Assembly: GCA_014529385.2 (NCBI GenBank)
Contig: CM043955.1
Location: 138,063,108-138,127,107 of the forward strand
Source of the DNA: Adiantum capillus-veneris
Taxonomy: Eukaryota > Streptophyta > Polypodiopsida > Polypodiales > Pteridaceae
Length of the DNA: 64,000 bases
Direction of reading: 5' to 3'
How positions within the stretch are numbered: position 1 is the first letter of the stretch; each line of letters begins with the position of its first letter. Positions 1 to 10,773 of this stretch are shown here, piece after piece. Both the position numbers and the translations under genes were made by a program. The notes under the pieces are model-generated. The model made no database searches. It was not told the origin of the DNA and saw only the letters and a list, made by a program, of their open reading frames with translations.

Positions 1-556
1 ACAATTCCAAAGAACAATTCGTAGCCTATTTGGCCAGCCAAGATTGAATGCCATTAACTCATCCATTAACCCTTTCATATTACCCATGATACGATATGAC
101 CATAGCCTTGATGTTTTCATCTTCGTATTGTTTTGACATTCTCTTTTGCGTTCTTTCTTTGTGTGTGTGAGTGCAAGAGAGAAAGAGTGAGTCTTCTTTG
201 ATTGCACTTCTTTCCAAACCCTAGTCTTCATGGCATCTATGGTTTAACTCCTTCATATAGTTTTTGTTGAGTTCTCTCACAAACTCTCACAGCCATAAGC
301 CCGGTGCTTTCCTGGCAAGACCGCAAATTTCTCGACAACGCAGTGTTTTCCTTGCTATGTATACATTCATGAGAACTCCTGGACAGAGGAGGTTGCGTTA
401 CGTACGGCTCTCTCTGCTTGGGCTTGGGTTACGCGCGCACTCATTGCAGCCACGCCTATCTAGAGGACGCTCGGATGCGGATTACTCCCCATCCAAGCCT
501 GCCTCAAAGATAGCCCGTCTTGCTGCTGTGGCAGCATCTCTTCTCTCTCGCTCCCC
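1..556. other. Flank upstream of the LINE endonuclease, no recognised gene
   Basis: This stretch holds no coding region that I recognise. It has a short GT/GA-rich patch near 160-190. A 98-codon open frame at 264-560 ends as the endonuclease frame begins; it is Arg/Ser/Leu-rich and could be a scrap of LINE ORF1 or 5' leader, but no RNA-binding domain or zinc knuckle can be seen. The true 5' end of the LINE is therefore not defined. Confidence 0.4.
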
Positions 557-1316
557 ATGAGGATCGTCTCATGGAATGTGTAGGGACTAGGTGGGCCCCA
601 GTTTCAACGACAACGGGGCCGATTGCATCAAGAACTTCAGCGTTGCCTTGTGGGAGGAGAGATTGATCTCCTTATGCTTTAGGAGCACCATCTGTGTGAG
701 AGCCGCATTCGGCATTGTGGTCAGATTTTGCGTGGACGGTATGATACCTTTTGGCCAGCTGCTTTTGGACCTGGAGGCATCCAGGGAGGGGTATGTATGA
801 CTATTGCGGACTCATTGCAGCAGGCCATTGTAGGCAGAGGGATTATTGTGCCAAGAAGGGCTCAGTGGATTACTATGCAGGTTCAGGGTGGCCTTGTGGG
901 CTTCTTGAACATCTATGCACCCAATGTGGCGAGTTCTCGTGCAGAGTTTTGGCGAGTCTTTGCCGCAGGCCGATCATTGGTGTATAGGAGGGGAATTCAA
1001 CATGTTGGAGGACCCTTCTGACAGGATTGGTGGAAGTCATGCTACTGTTCATGGAGTCGAGTTGGCTGCTTGGGAGAGGTTTTGTATGACTTTGAGGGTC
1101 TCGGATACATGTCAGCACTCAGGTTTTGTGAGGCCCCTAGACAGTCTTGCCTTCTCTAGATCGGACAGCAGAGTGGGAGGAGTGAATCTATCGCGGATAG
1201 ATCGCTTCTACATTAGTGACCACTTCAGTGGCTTGGGGGGTTCAGTGGGCATCCTGGCAGGGACTTCCTTCTCGGACCATGCACCAGTGATCCTCACAGT
1301 GGCAGACAGGTAGAGG
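557..1316 (+). pseudogene. L1-like LINE endonuclease domain, decayed
   Basis: This is the apurinic-type endonuclease of a plant L1-like LINE, which nicks target DNA to prime reverse transcription. The ATG at 557 starts the typical opening (M-R-I-V-S-W-N-V, then G-L-G), followed by an E-H-H block, a G-G-V block and, at the end, a conserved S-D-H motif near 1270. The frame is broken: a TAG follows the W-N-V motif, a second TAG replaces the residue before E-H-H (normally Gln), and the frame shifts around 960-1000. The G-D-F-N motif of active enzymes reads G-E-F-N here. The product cannot be functional. The rest of the LINE follows directly downstream. Confidence 0.85.
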
Positions 1317-1399
1317 AGTGGGAGCACGATGCTCCGCATCCCAAAGAGGGTCTTGCTGGACTCAACACTCAGAGAGAGGGTAGAGGCTCTCTGGACAGA

Positions 1400-1467
1400 G
1401 GGTATGGACAGACAGGATTCACCTGCAGACAGAGGGTATGGACAGACAGGATTCACCTGCAGACAGA
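1400..1467 (+). repeat. 34-bp direct tandem duplication inside the LINE
   Basis: The unit beginning GGGTATGGACAGACAGG occurs twice back to back with identical sequence. It lies in the linker between the endonuclease and reverse transcriptase regions. Since 34 is not a multiple of 3, the duplication itself shifts the frame. Confidence 0.85.
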
Positions 1468-2454
1468 GTGGCCTCAGGCCTAGCTCAGCTTAGCCACTTT
1501 TTTCTTCATGAGTCTCTGGCTCGCCGGGCTGCAGCGAGAGAGGCGGAGCAGCGTCTCAAACGGGGCATTGCTTCACTGCAGAGGATGCAGGAACAGCATC
1601 CAGGCAGTCCATGGTTGGAGGAGTAGTTACAGCAGGCTCGACAGGAGCTTGCTAGCACAGAGGAGAGGCGTCATGATTTTGCCTTCCACCGACAGGCATC
1701 TCAGTGGACTCGGGTGGGTGACAGAGTGACTGGTGCTTTTTTTGAGACACTGGGGCCTCGACATTCGCATGCCAAGGTCAGTCAATTGAGGAGGCCCGAT
1801 GGGTCAGTTGCTTGTGAGCCTGAGGAAATGCATGCAGTCGCTACTAACTTCTACCATGAGTTACTGTACTCGGATGAGCCTCAGTGAGAGCGACAGGATG
1901 CATGCAGGGAGCAGGTTTGGGCAGAGATGCCATGTCTTGTGACAGAGGAGATTCGCCAGAGGCTAGAGATGCCACTTCAGCTTGAGGAGTTGCACACAGC
2001 TCTTAGGGACCTTTCTCGTGGTAGTTGTCCAGGTGAGGATAGGTTGACTCCCAGCTTTTTCTTGGAGTACTAGGACTTGCTTGGCCCAGATCTTTGTAGT
2101 GCTTTTCAGTACATTTTGCACACAGGAGTGATGCCTGACAGCATGAGTGAGGGCCTGATCTACCTCATTCCCAAGGAGGGTGGCTCCTTGGATGAGATTC
2201 ATCAGTGGCGCCCCACCACCATCCTCAACTCAGCCTACAAAATTCTTGCCAAGGCTCTGAGTTTGAGGATTCAGCCACTGTTAGAGAGCCTTATACATGA
2301 GACTCCGACAGGTTTTGTCAAGGAACGTAGTATCCTTGACAACATCTTTACTTTCTGGGAGGCTTCTGCCCTAGCACGGCTCTGTGGTGAGGACCTTGTG
2401 ATTCTTCTTCTCGATTCTGAGAAGGCCTATGACCGAGTTGACTGGGAATTTCTA
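1438..2454 (+). pseudogene. L1-like LINE reverse transcriptase, N-terminal half
   Basis: One frame runs from the linker into the reverse transcriptase fingers and palm. Visible motifs are an L-I-P-K block, a W-R-P-T-T-I-L-N-S block typical of L1-type RT, a T-G-F-V block, and motif A (A-Y-D-R-V-D-W-E-F-L) ending at 2454, with the first catalytic Asp present. The frame carries stops at about 1624 (TAG), 1885 (TGA) and 2071 (TAG). At 2455 the homology ends abruptly inside the motif A helix and resumes at 12907, so the domain is split by a 10.45-kb insertion. This is a dead copy. Confidence 0.88.
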
Positions 2455-2474
2455 CATTAGGAGAAATATGAACC
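2455..2474 (+). repeat. Left terminal inverted repeat of the 10.45-kb insertion
   Basis: It pairs with the reverse complement of 12886-12905 with one mismatch (G versus A at position 9). The symmetry extends right up to the point where LINE homology stops, which supports it as the physical element end. Confidence 0.75.
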
Positions 2475-3068
2475 TTGCATGGGCCTTGTAAGGAATCCTA
2501 ATTTTTAGGGATTAAGGCTAATGTTGTGTGGGGTTTAGGGGGCAAGGGCATTGAAGAAGGTAGTTTTGAGTAGGCTTTTCTAGCCTTTTTTTTAGACAAA
2601 TGTAGGATGTGGACCTAAAGGGTTGCTTTCTCTCTCTAGCTTTTTTTTTAAGTGAAGGAAGCATAGGGGTGTGACCACATCAGCAATTCCGTGGGTCAAA
2701 AAGAGTCAAAATTTGACTTTTTAAAAAAAAAATATTTTTATTTGTTTTTTACTTAAAACTCCCTCCCAACATATATACATATCCAGAAATCATTTTTTGA
2801 CCCATTTTTTAACCCAGAAGCTTAGAAAGTCCATTTTTTCAAAAATCTTTTCCCCCAAAAAGTAATAAACATTTTGTTCTCTCCTCCTCCTCCCTCCTCG
2901 CTCCTCTGTCCCTCTCCCTCTCCTCTCCCTCTCCGCCCCTACCTTCCTCCTCCTCCCCAATCTCTCCCTCCCCCCCCTCCCCCCTCCTTCTCTCCTCCCA
3001 TCCTGCTCGGCCTCTCTACCCTTCCCCCTCTATCTTTTCATCATTTGCTTCCTCACGCAACAGCTTCC
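2475..3068. other. Left subterminal region, T-rich then C/T-rich
   Basis: Noncoding in appearance: poly-T and poly-A patches to about 2860, then a strongly pyrimidine-rich tract (CTCC/CCTCC) from 2880 to 3060 just before the first ATG of the transposase-like gene. The tract could be a leader or promoter-proximal pyrimidine stretch. The Pro/Ser-rich open frame over it is a composition effect. Confidence 0.4.
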
Positions 3069-6035
3069 ATGGTGCTCACGGACATCACAAATGGTTTGCT
3101 TCCACCACCACGTACTCCGTACACCAAAAGCATACATATTCGTTTACTCACGGCGTTTGCACCGAAGACCACTAGTGAGGGTGATCAAAGGTCATCACAG
3201 GAACATCGCACCGCTTGTGAGACCAATGTTGACATTTGGGTGGATGGCCATTTGTACCCTTACGATCCTATAAGCCGCTTCCATCCACCGTTTAATAGCC
3301 TTTCCACGTTTCTTCAATTTCTTGGGAGGGGAGAAGCAGGCTTGTTAGGCTATTGCAAGCGGCTGTGTATGGGTGCAGGTGCTTCTTTGCATATGTGGAT
3401 GTATGATTAATGTCAAGCTCTTCACCTCAAGACGACGGCATTACAAGAGAGTGTTGCCTCTTCGGAGAGGGTAGTTAAAAGTCTTGAACAACAAATGCAA
3501 GAAAAGGAGTCCCACATGCAGAAGCTTACCAACACCATCACATACTTGAAAGAAACACCCCTTGGTGCAAGGGAACGCAAACGCCCGTATTCATCCATTG
3601 AAACTCTTGCACATTCCGGAGGAGCACGCAAACGACGAGTTACAGCCACAAGGTGATTTGGTCTTTACTTGCATGATGCATTCTTACTTCACACTATTTT
3701 CTAACATTTATGTTTATTTGTTGCTAGAAACTTCATCCAGGAGGCATGCGGTGGAACAAGCCAAGATAATCGAGTCAACCTTCTCACTAGTTGTCTCAAT
3801 ACCGAGGACGTGATTTCTATCTTACAATCACCTGGAGGTAAGCACATTAAGGATGCAGTCACCAAGGACCTTATGCATAAATTAAGAAATGTGGTTAGTG
3901 ATGATGATGTTCAACAAGCTTGTGATGAGGCTAGAATCAGCACCAAAGCCTATCAGGCTATTTTTCAACTCCTAAAGGATTCCCTCAAACAACATGTTAT
4001 TTTTGGAAAACCTATTTCCGGTTCCTCACAAGGTCAAGCTCGCAAAGAAGGCCACAAATGAAGATGTGTTCTCCCGCATTGGGACATACCTACACATTGA
4101 GGACACAATGCCAACTTCCCTTTATGCTTCGTGCACAACAAAGACAAGGGGAAAAGGTAAGAAACAATCCATAAGACCTTCGGAGAAGGGCTTTCCTTAC
4201 ACAATGTGGAATAATATTTTCGTGGATCTTAGAAGGCTTCAAGAAGCCATGCTTAGATTTTACGAGTTACCTGAAGAAGGTGACACACTTTACTTTTTTC
4301 TTTGGTATTATTCTTATCATAGACGCTGAAGTTTAAGGTCTTAGCACTATTTATTTTGTAGTGCTTGGCACAAAAGTCTCTTTTGTGCTGAAACTCGATG
4401 AGTGTCAAATAGTGAAAGGCCGAAGGTTAGAGAGGCTAAGTGTCACTCTAATGAACGAGGCCCTTCTGCAAACCAAGCGAAGGGATTCAGTCGAGCCATA
4501 TCCCACCCTATCTTTTAGCGTGCAATCAGAGAAAGACATTTGGTGGTTGGGTGCTATTGAGGTGCCCAAAGAGACCAATTATGGAGTACTTTCATGGATT
4601 TTTGAGAGAACTCCATGGATCACAAAAGTAATACACTCCCAAATTGCAGGTCAGAAGTTGGAGATTGAGGGCTTTGGTAGTTATGATGTGGAGAGGCACT
4701 TAGGTGGGGATTTGAAGACCATAAAGTGTTTGCTTGGATGCAAACAAGGGGCTTCTTCTCTCATGCCTTGTCCATTTTGCACTCAAGGGTACAAACCTAA
4801 TGGGCAAAAATCACATAAGAGCACTGCAAATTAAAGGCCGGTTACATGCTTCCATGGCAAGGGCATGGAGAACAAGGGTTAGATTGTCGTGATGTCGGAG
4901 ATGAAGGTAGAGAATGGGAAGCGTCTATTATGAGATGTCCCATGCTCAATGCCCCAGACCGTGATCAAAAGGACCATGCTTGGAATCCAATCCTTCGATT
5001 TCCTCTATCGAATGTACATTTTTGTACATTACACGCATTAATTCATGCGCATTTTTGATAGGCTATTGAAGCTCCACATTGACTATGCTTTCACAATGAA
5101 ACCGTTGGAAAAGTCCCAGGAAGCGATTGAAAAAGTGGAGATACTCTTGAATTCCATTGGCTGTCACGGTGGAAATATGTCTATAGTTGCTGCAAAGAAC
5201 ACATGGGAGGCCCATGAAATTTCTCAACAAATATCAATGAGTGGACAAAAAGCTAGACACTTTTTGAAGAGAGTTTCCCAAGGAAAGCCAAGTTGATATG
5301 ATGCTCAAAACAGCTCCAACCAGCAAGCAGGTAACCTTTGGGAGCTTTGGAAGGAGTTATGCAAAGCTACTACTGACAATGATTCAAATGGCGAGCTTGC
5401 AAACAAGCGCAAGCAAGTTTGGGCCCATTTTGATAAAATGGTCAAGCTTATGGGCCTTAACAGCACAACAGAAGAACAACGTCAATCATTTCAAGAAGCT
5501 TTGGCGGATTTTACCAAGGTCTTCACCCTTTCTTGGGGTGAAAATAACATCACACATTACATGGTAAGTCATTCATGGTGTATTCATTACAAGGGATTGT
5601 TTTTATTTAATAATGTGGATCGTTTACTCATGTGAACAACATATCTTGTTTGCGCATGGCTCATTTTTTATGCACAAGTATGGATCGCTTGAAACTTTTA
5701 GCACTCAAGGAATGGAGAAGTCCCATTATCGAGCAAGGGGAGTGTACTTCAAAAATACTCGACATGGTGGTGGAATGGTGCAATCCAATTATTTGGAGGA
5801 GATGTTCAACTGGTTTTTTCGCACAACATTTGCTCGTAAGCTCACAATGGAGCGTGCGCGACAATCCAAGATTGCTATTGAAGTGCGCAAATGGAGTCGT
5901 CAAGAGCATAGCAACAAGTGGCAAATGTCGCAAGGTCCCACCAAGCATGCTGCATGGCGGCGATGCAAAGTGCGACAAGGATCAAAGTGGATACTGCGCG
6001 AGTCACTAAACGTGAAGGCAGGGTCCAACTCTTAG
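3069..6035 (+). pseudogene. DDE-like transposase remnant with introns
   Basis: The probable start is ATG 3069. Exon 1 runs to 3652, with an in-frame TAA at 3408 followed by a coiled-coil stretch and a basic R-K-R-R segment. A 75-bp GT-AG intron (3653-3727) follows. Exon 2 has a STKAYQAIFQLLKDSL-type helix and a frameshift near 4025. A GT-AG intron lies at about 4280-4361. Exon 3 holds L-K-L-D-E-C with an R-R-L-x(2)-L-S-V-T-L-M-N tail, then G-G-D-L-K followed by C-x2-C. Further 3', after more frame breaks, comes an L-H-A-L-I / L-K-L-H-I-D-Y segment, then G-x-x-x-T-F-S-x-Q-G-M-E-K-x-x-Y and an N-T-R-H. I read Asp, Asp and Glu of an RNase-H-type transposase in these three blocks; similar block order is known to me from uncharacterised transposon-like proteins of invertebrates. 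That assignment is inference. Confidence 0.6.
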
Positions 6036-6084
6036 CGACATGTTTATTTAAAAAATAATACTTCTTTTAAAAAAATTAGTGTGA

Positions 6085-6174
6085 ACAGGGCCCTTTTTAA
6101 ATGGGCCCTTATAAATATTGCATGCTCTCATAAATCACTCATTTCTTAAGAACAGGTGAGCTCTTACCAACGAA
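6085..6174 (+). promoter_or_regulatory. Probable promoter of the histone H3-like gene
   Basis: Two GGGCCC/TGGGCC-type motifs in inverted orientation (about 6087 and 6104, resembling plant site II elements) are followed by a TATA-like TTATAAATAT at about 6109 and then, 66 bp later, the ATG at 6175. The arrangement is what a small compact plant promoter would look like. No experiment supports it. Confidence 0.45.
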
Positions 6175-7072
6175 ATGGCGCGCACCAAAAAAATCGCGAA
6201 AGAGCATCCGCCTGCCAACAAAAACACCCTCCAAGGATGTGAGAAGCCGTCATGGCTTAAAGGCACAAGAAAACGGCCACGAACACCTGGCTGTTCCAGG
6301 AACTCTTCTGGTAGTGGGCATGGTGGTAGGGCACGAGAGTCATCAAGGACTGTTGAATCTCCACCTCCTCAAGATATAACACCTAGAAAGAGAATGAAGC
6401 AATGTGCTCAACGCTGGAGAGAAGCAGAGGGCCAGCAAACATCAGAGTTCGATAGGGAGCAGCCGTCACGCCCCCAATCACAAGCAGGACCATCGAGGAC
6501 TCGGGTGGTCCATACAGACACCGAATCAGAGAGTGAGCCACCATGGCTGCGAGAAAAAAATACCGCGCACACACCGGGTGGCCGTTGGGGGGAAGACATT
6601 GCATCAAGGCTAGGGAGCTCTCCCCACACGACAAGATCGACAACCAAGGGAAGAAGAAGAATCAGAAGAGGCTACAGAACCAGCCCATAAGCATGTAAAT
6701 AGGCGCAAGTCTAAGTTTTTCAAGAAGCCTAAACGCCGCCCACCAACAAATGTGCAAGTGCCCCCAAGACAACCGCAACGGCACCGGAAAATAGCAAGGG
6801 CATTTGCAAGAATCCGCCACTCCCAGAAGACGACGGAGCTCTTGATTCGACGCGCCCCCTTTGCTCGCACTGTGAAGGAGGTGCTTCAAAGCTATGGAAA
6901 TCAGTATAGAATGCAATCAATAGCGCTAGAGGCTATTCAAGAAGCTGCAGAGGCCCACATCATTTCGGTGTTGGAAGATACCAACCTATGCGCCATTCAT
7001 GCAAAGTGAGTGACAATACAGCCAAAAGATATGCAGCTTGCACGTCGATTGCGACGAGACTTCGAGCATTAG
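6175..7072 (+). pseudogene. Histone H3-like gene carried by the insertion
   Basis: The predicted protein begins M-A-R-T-K, exactly as histone H3 does. It then has a long divergent basic/Ser/Pro tail of roughly 190-200 residues, and ends in a recognisable H3 histone fold. Blocks seen: R-I-R-x-S-Q-K-T-T-E-L-L-I-R-R (alpha-N/alpha-1), P-F-A-R-T-V-K-E-V, I-Q-E-A-A-E-A-H (alpha-2), L-E-D-T-N-L-C-A-I-H-A-K, then V-T-I-Q-P-K-D-M-Q-L-A-R-R-L-R. Loop 1 has the canonical H3 length and lacks the extra residues seen in CENH3. The tail frame (from 6175) and the core frame (through 6752) differ, so there is a frameshift around 6600-6680 or an unrecognised small intron. A TGA at 7007-7009 replaces the conserved Arg after H-A-K (a CGA to TGA change would explain it). 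The frame then runs on to TAG 7070. The gene sits between the transposase remnant and the palindrome array. Confidence 0.85.
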
Positions 7073-7536
7073 CCGAAGTTACCCCTCTTTTTGTATTGCA
7101 CACCCTTATCTTTGTAATGATTTGACTTTCCAATGACAATATGATCAACAGTTGTGTCTACTCTGTCTATTATCTTTGTAATTTCAAGTTTTGTATTAAA
7201 ATTGCAGGTATTTTAATGGAATTTTTTTCACTCAAGTCCTCCTCCATATAACTCTATAGATGACTTGAACTTTGAATCTTATCTTCTCTAGCTTAACCTA
7301 TCCCCTATAATATAACACTCTCACTTAAACTGGTAAAGATAGGTGTGACCTCACTCTTAGAAACTACTTGGCTTCAGGGGTAAAGTACCCCCCCCCCCCC
7401 CCCCCACCCCCCACCCACCGACTTTGTTTGAGCATGGTAAAAGCCCTTCATTATGTATATTTCCTTAAGGTTTACTCTCCTCTTGATTGATGTCGTCTTT
7501 TTCTGTATACCCCCCCACCTTGGGTCTGGGCCAATT
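7073..7536. other. 3' flank of the H3-like gene with poly-C tract
   Basis: T-rich sequence follows the H3-like stop and could serve as 3' UTR. A poly-C run occupies about 7388-7405. Nothing coding was recognised. Confidence 0.4.
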
Positions 7537-8764
7537 GTACCCTTGGGGGTAGATAAGCGTATAAGGGGCCAAAAAAAGCCTGGCCACAAGGGCGCGCAAA
7601 TGGCCCATCCAAAACTGATGGATGGGCCATTTGCGCGCCCTTGTGGCCAGGCCTTTTTCTGCCCCTTTTAGGCTTATCTACCCCCAAGGGTACTTAAAAT
7701 GCACAAATTTACTAAAACCTATTGTTTTGCATCAATATTTTACATGGATCCTTGTGGACACCTTTTTTTGGTCATTTCAAGCTTTGAATTCCTTATAGGA
7801 TATCAAAACAAATAACATATTGTGATACCAAGTGTCTATGCAACATTAATTTGGATTTTTCAAATGTCCAATGTAATTGGACTTTTTGGTGGAGGGGTGT
7901 ACTAGGTAGAGCTAAAGCAGGTGATAGTGTGCTGGAAAATTCATTTCATAATTGATTTCATCTTTTCTAGTGTCCTTGAGTCTGAACATATGCTAGAATT
8001 GCCATAAAAAGGGTGCATTTAAATGATGATGCAAAACCAATCCATTGCAGTATATTTGTTCTTTTTAAGTACCCTAGGGGGTAGATTGGCTTATAAGGGG
8101 CAAAACAATTCCTGGCCACAAGGGCGCGCAAATGGCCCATCCAAAATTGATGGATGGGCCATTTGCGTGCCCTTGTGGCCATGCCTTTTTCTGCCCCTTT
8201 TAGGCTTATCTACACCCAAGGGTACTTAAAATGCACAAATTTACTAAAACCTATTGGTTTTGCATCAATTTTACATGGATCCTTGTGGACACCTTTTTTT
8301 TGTCATTTCAAGCTTTGAATTCCTTATAGGATATCAAAACAAATAACATATTGTGAAACCAAGTGTCTATGCAACATTAATTTGGATTTTTCAAATGTCC
8401 AATTCAATTGGACTTTTTGGTGGAGGGGTGTACTAGGTAGAGCTAAAGCAGGTGATAGTGTGCTGGAAAATTCATTTCATAATTGATTTCAGCTTTTCTA
8501 GTGTCCTTGAGTCTGAACATATGCTGGAATTGCCATAAAAAGGGTGCATTTAAATGAATGATGCAAAACCAATCCATTGCAGTATGTTTGTGCTTTTAAA
8601 GTACCCTAGGGGGTAGATTGGCTTCTAAGGGGCAAAAAAATGCCTGGCCACAAGGGCGCGCAAATGGCCCATCCAAAACTGATGGATAGGCCATTTGCGC
8701 GCCCTTGTGGCCAGGCATTTTTTTGGCCCTTATAGGCTAATCTACCCCCCAGGGTACTTAAAAA
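7537..8764. repeat. 535-bp tandem repeat with three ~160-bp palindromes
   Basis: Three near-perfect inverted repeats lie at 7537-7693, 8065-8229 and 8596-8764. Each arm runs from GGGTACCCT/GGGGGTAGAT through GGGGC, GCCTGGCCACAAGGGCGCGC and AATGGCCCATCC to a tiny loop (AAAACTGA or AAAATTGA). Between palindromes an AT-richer spacer of about 370 bp (starting ATGCACAAATTTACT) is repeated almost identically, giving a period of about 535 bp with two full units and a third palindrome. Each palindrome could form a hairpin or cruciform of about 75 bp per arm. Short open frames over them are symmetric artefacts. Confidence 0.88.
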
Positions 8765-8990
8765 GCACAAATATACTGAAATTGACTGAAATTACATACA
8801 AAACTTGAAATAACAAAGTCACCAATCAAAAAACAATTCATATCACCAATCGTAACAAGTTTCAAGATTGAAAAATCAGATTCAAAAGAATTTGCAATAT
8901 AGAGAGACAATTTCAAATATTTTTTATTCCTTCCAGCATGGTGATTTTACATCATGTATCTAAGGAGTTCATAATTTTTTTGACCATTTC
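8765..8990. other. AT-rich spacer
   Basis: AT-rich sequence between the last palindrome and the 3' end of the minus-strand gene. It probably contains that gene's 3' UTR and polyadenylation region. No further feature is seen. Confidence 0.35.
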
Positions 8991-10529
8991 CTAGCGCCTA
9001 TTTTGCGCGTAAGGCAACTCCCCAGTCAAGAGGGACTGCGCTATGGCATTTGGGTCAGTTGAGCCAATGGAAGCATGTATCCCTATCTGGGCAAGCACTT
9101 TACCACGAAATCCAGTGCCAAACGCTGTGCATACAAGGGATCTACGCACTAGGAACACTTGATGCATAGTTTGAGCAATGGTGCTCAAACACAAAAACTT
9201 GCTCAAAGCTTTTAACGACCAAGTCATAAAATGGGCTTGGGGAGTAAATTCATTATGGATAATGGCCACATGTCCAGGGGGGAGTTGTCCTAGGTAATGC
9301 GCAAGGGAAGCTTGAGGTCCAAAGCCCGTCCGCTTGCCACCCGTCCTTGCAGCAAAATCATCAACCTTCACAACATCCTGTCATAAACCGATGAAGGTTG
9401 AGAAAAAAGACAATGAAGGATAAAATAGTAACATGAAAATTAGGATACAGTTTACCTCCTACTCCTTGTCGTCCTCCTCCCTATTGCCCTTTGCATCCAA
9501 GTCAATGCTCCCATGCACCACAGATACGAGCTTTGGATCATCAGATGGGAGGTCGCATAATGGCATAGGCATCCTAGTAGCCTCAACCTTGGCTTGCGTG
9601 GCTTGGAAATCTTCATCGGCCACGTGCAACTGCTCTGCTGCCAGGACCTCTGCACATACAACTGCAATAGTGTCAGCAACAGAGTCCCCATCTGGAAAGA
9701 GCTTGCTTTCTAGGGCATCTGGCGTATTGTCTAAGGGACATTTGCTGTTGTTGCATAGCACGCTCAAGCATTCATCCATGCGCAGGCCAAATGCTTTTTC
9801 CAAATCATGCAGAAACACATACTCCTCCCCATCCACTAACACTGAGGAGAAGCGACTGATTTCTCCCTCTGGGATTGCCACATCCATCAGTGGTAGTGGC
9901 ACTGGAGTGTCACTAGGGCTAGCCGCAACTATGGATTTCTCAACCACTTCCTCAAGACCCCTAGGGTACTCGAGCCGGTGTGCTTTTCCTTCCGCTGCAG
10001 GGTTCATGGGGATAACCTGCTGCTCCTTGGTGTCCTTGATAAAGGACCCAACTTGAAGGTGTGGTAAGCGGAGCTCCTCCAAATCAGGTTCCTCACTCAC
10101 CAAGAAGATAAATGTTGCGAGCCGAGAAAGATACTCCACCCCCCACTTGCGCTTCTTGAGCGCTGACACCCCAGGGGCTTGCTCGTCCAAGTAATGGCCT
10201 GCATCGGTTGCAATTTCTTGGAATCGTTGCAACCGCTTGGAGAATGGGCGATCACCTTTGTGTATAAAGCGCAAAAGATCGCAAGGCACCCAGATCCTTG
10301 CATGTGGGGGGATAGATACAGAATATTTTATGATGTGCTCCTCCATGAACGCAGAAATCTCCTCAAATGCATCCATGTGAAGGGCAACTGTGGCGTCAAG
10401 GTCAGGGAGACGAGTAAAAAATGTGTGGAGGTCCAACTTCCCTTTGTATTTGGTGTCCTCGAGGAAGAGGATGAAGCGTGACAAAGGGGTGGATGTGGGT
10501 GCAGATGGAGAGGCTGTGGCAGCATCCAT
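8991..10529 (-). pseudogene. Unknown two-exon gene in the insertion
   Basis: The preferred start is the ATG at 10529 (M-D-A-A-T-A-S-P-S); an upstream ATG at 10577 in the same frame is less likely because it sits close to the presumed TATA box. Exon 1 (10529-9456) encodes about 356 residues, with a Ser/Pro-rich N-terminus, a helical middle and acidic C-terminal half. A 78-bp intron (9455-9378) has GTAAAC and ACAG borders. Exon 2 (9377-8991) continues in the same frame (D-V-V-K-V-D-D-F) for about 128 residues to a normal stop. A TAG at 9461-9463 interrupts the frame two codons before the donor, so as written the product ends before the splice. I do not recognise the family. It may be an accessory protein of the element. 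Confidence 0.6.
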
Positions 10530-10610
10530 GTCTAGCCTGGGGTGTGGATAGAGAGTGGAGGAGCTCAAGAGTTGCAAAAGTAAAAATAGTGAATGAGTTA
10601 GGTGGCCCCC

Positions 10611-10620
10611 CTTTTATAAT
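10611..10620 (-). promoter_or_regulatory. TATA-like box upstream of the minus-strand gene
   Basis: The minus strand reads ATTATAAAAG about 80-90 bp upstream of the preferred ATG (10529), next to a GGGGGGCCACC stretch. Position and sequence fit a core promoter. Confidence 0.4.
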
Positions 10621-10773
10621 GGACCCTTTTTTTAAGACATAAAAAAAAGGCACTTTCACCAAAAAATGATTTCTCATCCCAATGCAAAAAATTATATTCA
10701 AAGGCATGATTTGCCGAAGCAAATCATGTTGATTACAGCGGGGATCAATATGAAAATTGCAAGAGTTACAAAG

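Noticed and set aside
2874-3068. Pro/Ser-rich N-terminal extension of the transposase-like gene
   Set aside because: It is encoded by a CTCC-rich tract with start at a non-ATG-like context; composition explains it, so ATG 3069 was preferred.
6175-7072. Centromeric histone (CENH3) identity for the H3-like gene
   Set aside because: The tail is long as in CENH3, but loop 1 between alpha-1 and alpha-2 has the canonical H3 length and M-A-R-T-K is kept; a tree is needed before any subtype is claimed.
7374-7589. Gly-rich open frame across the poly-C tract
   Set aside because: Homopolymer-driven and overlapping the palindrome arm; no evidence for a gene.
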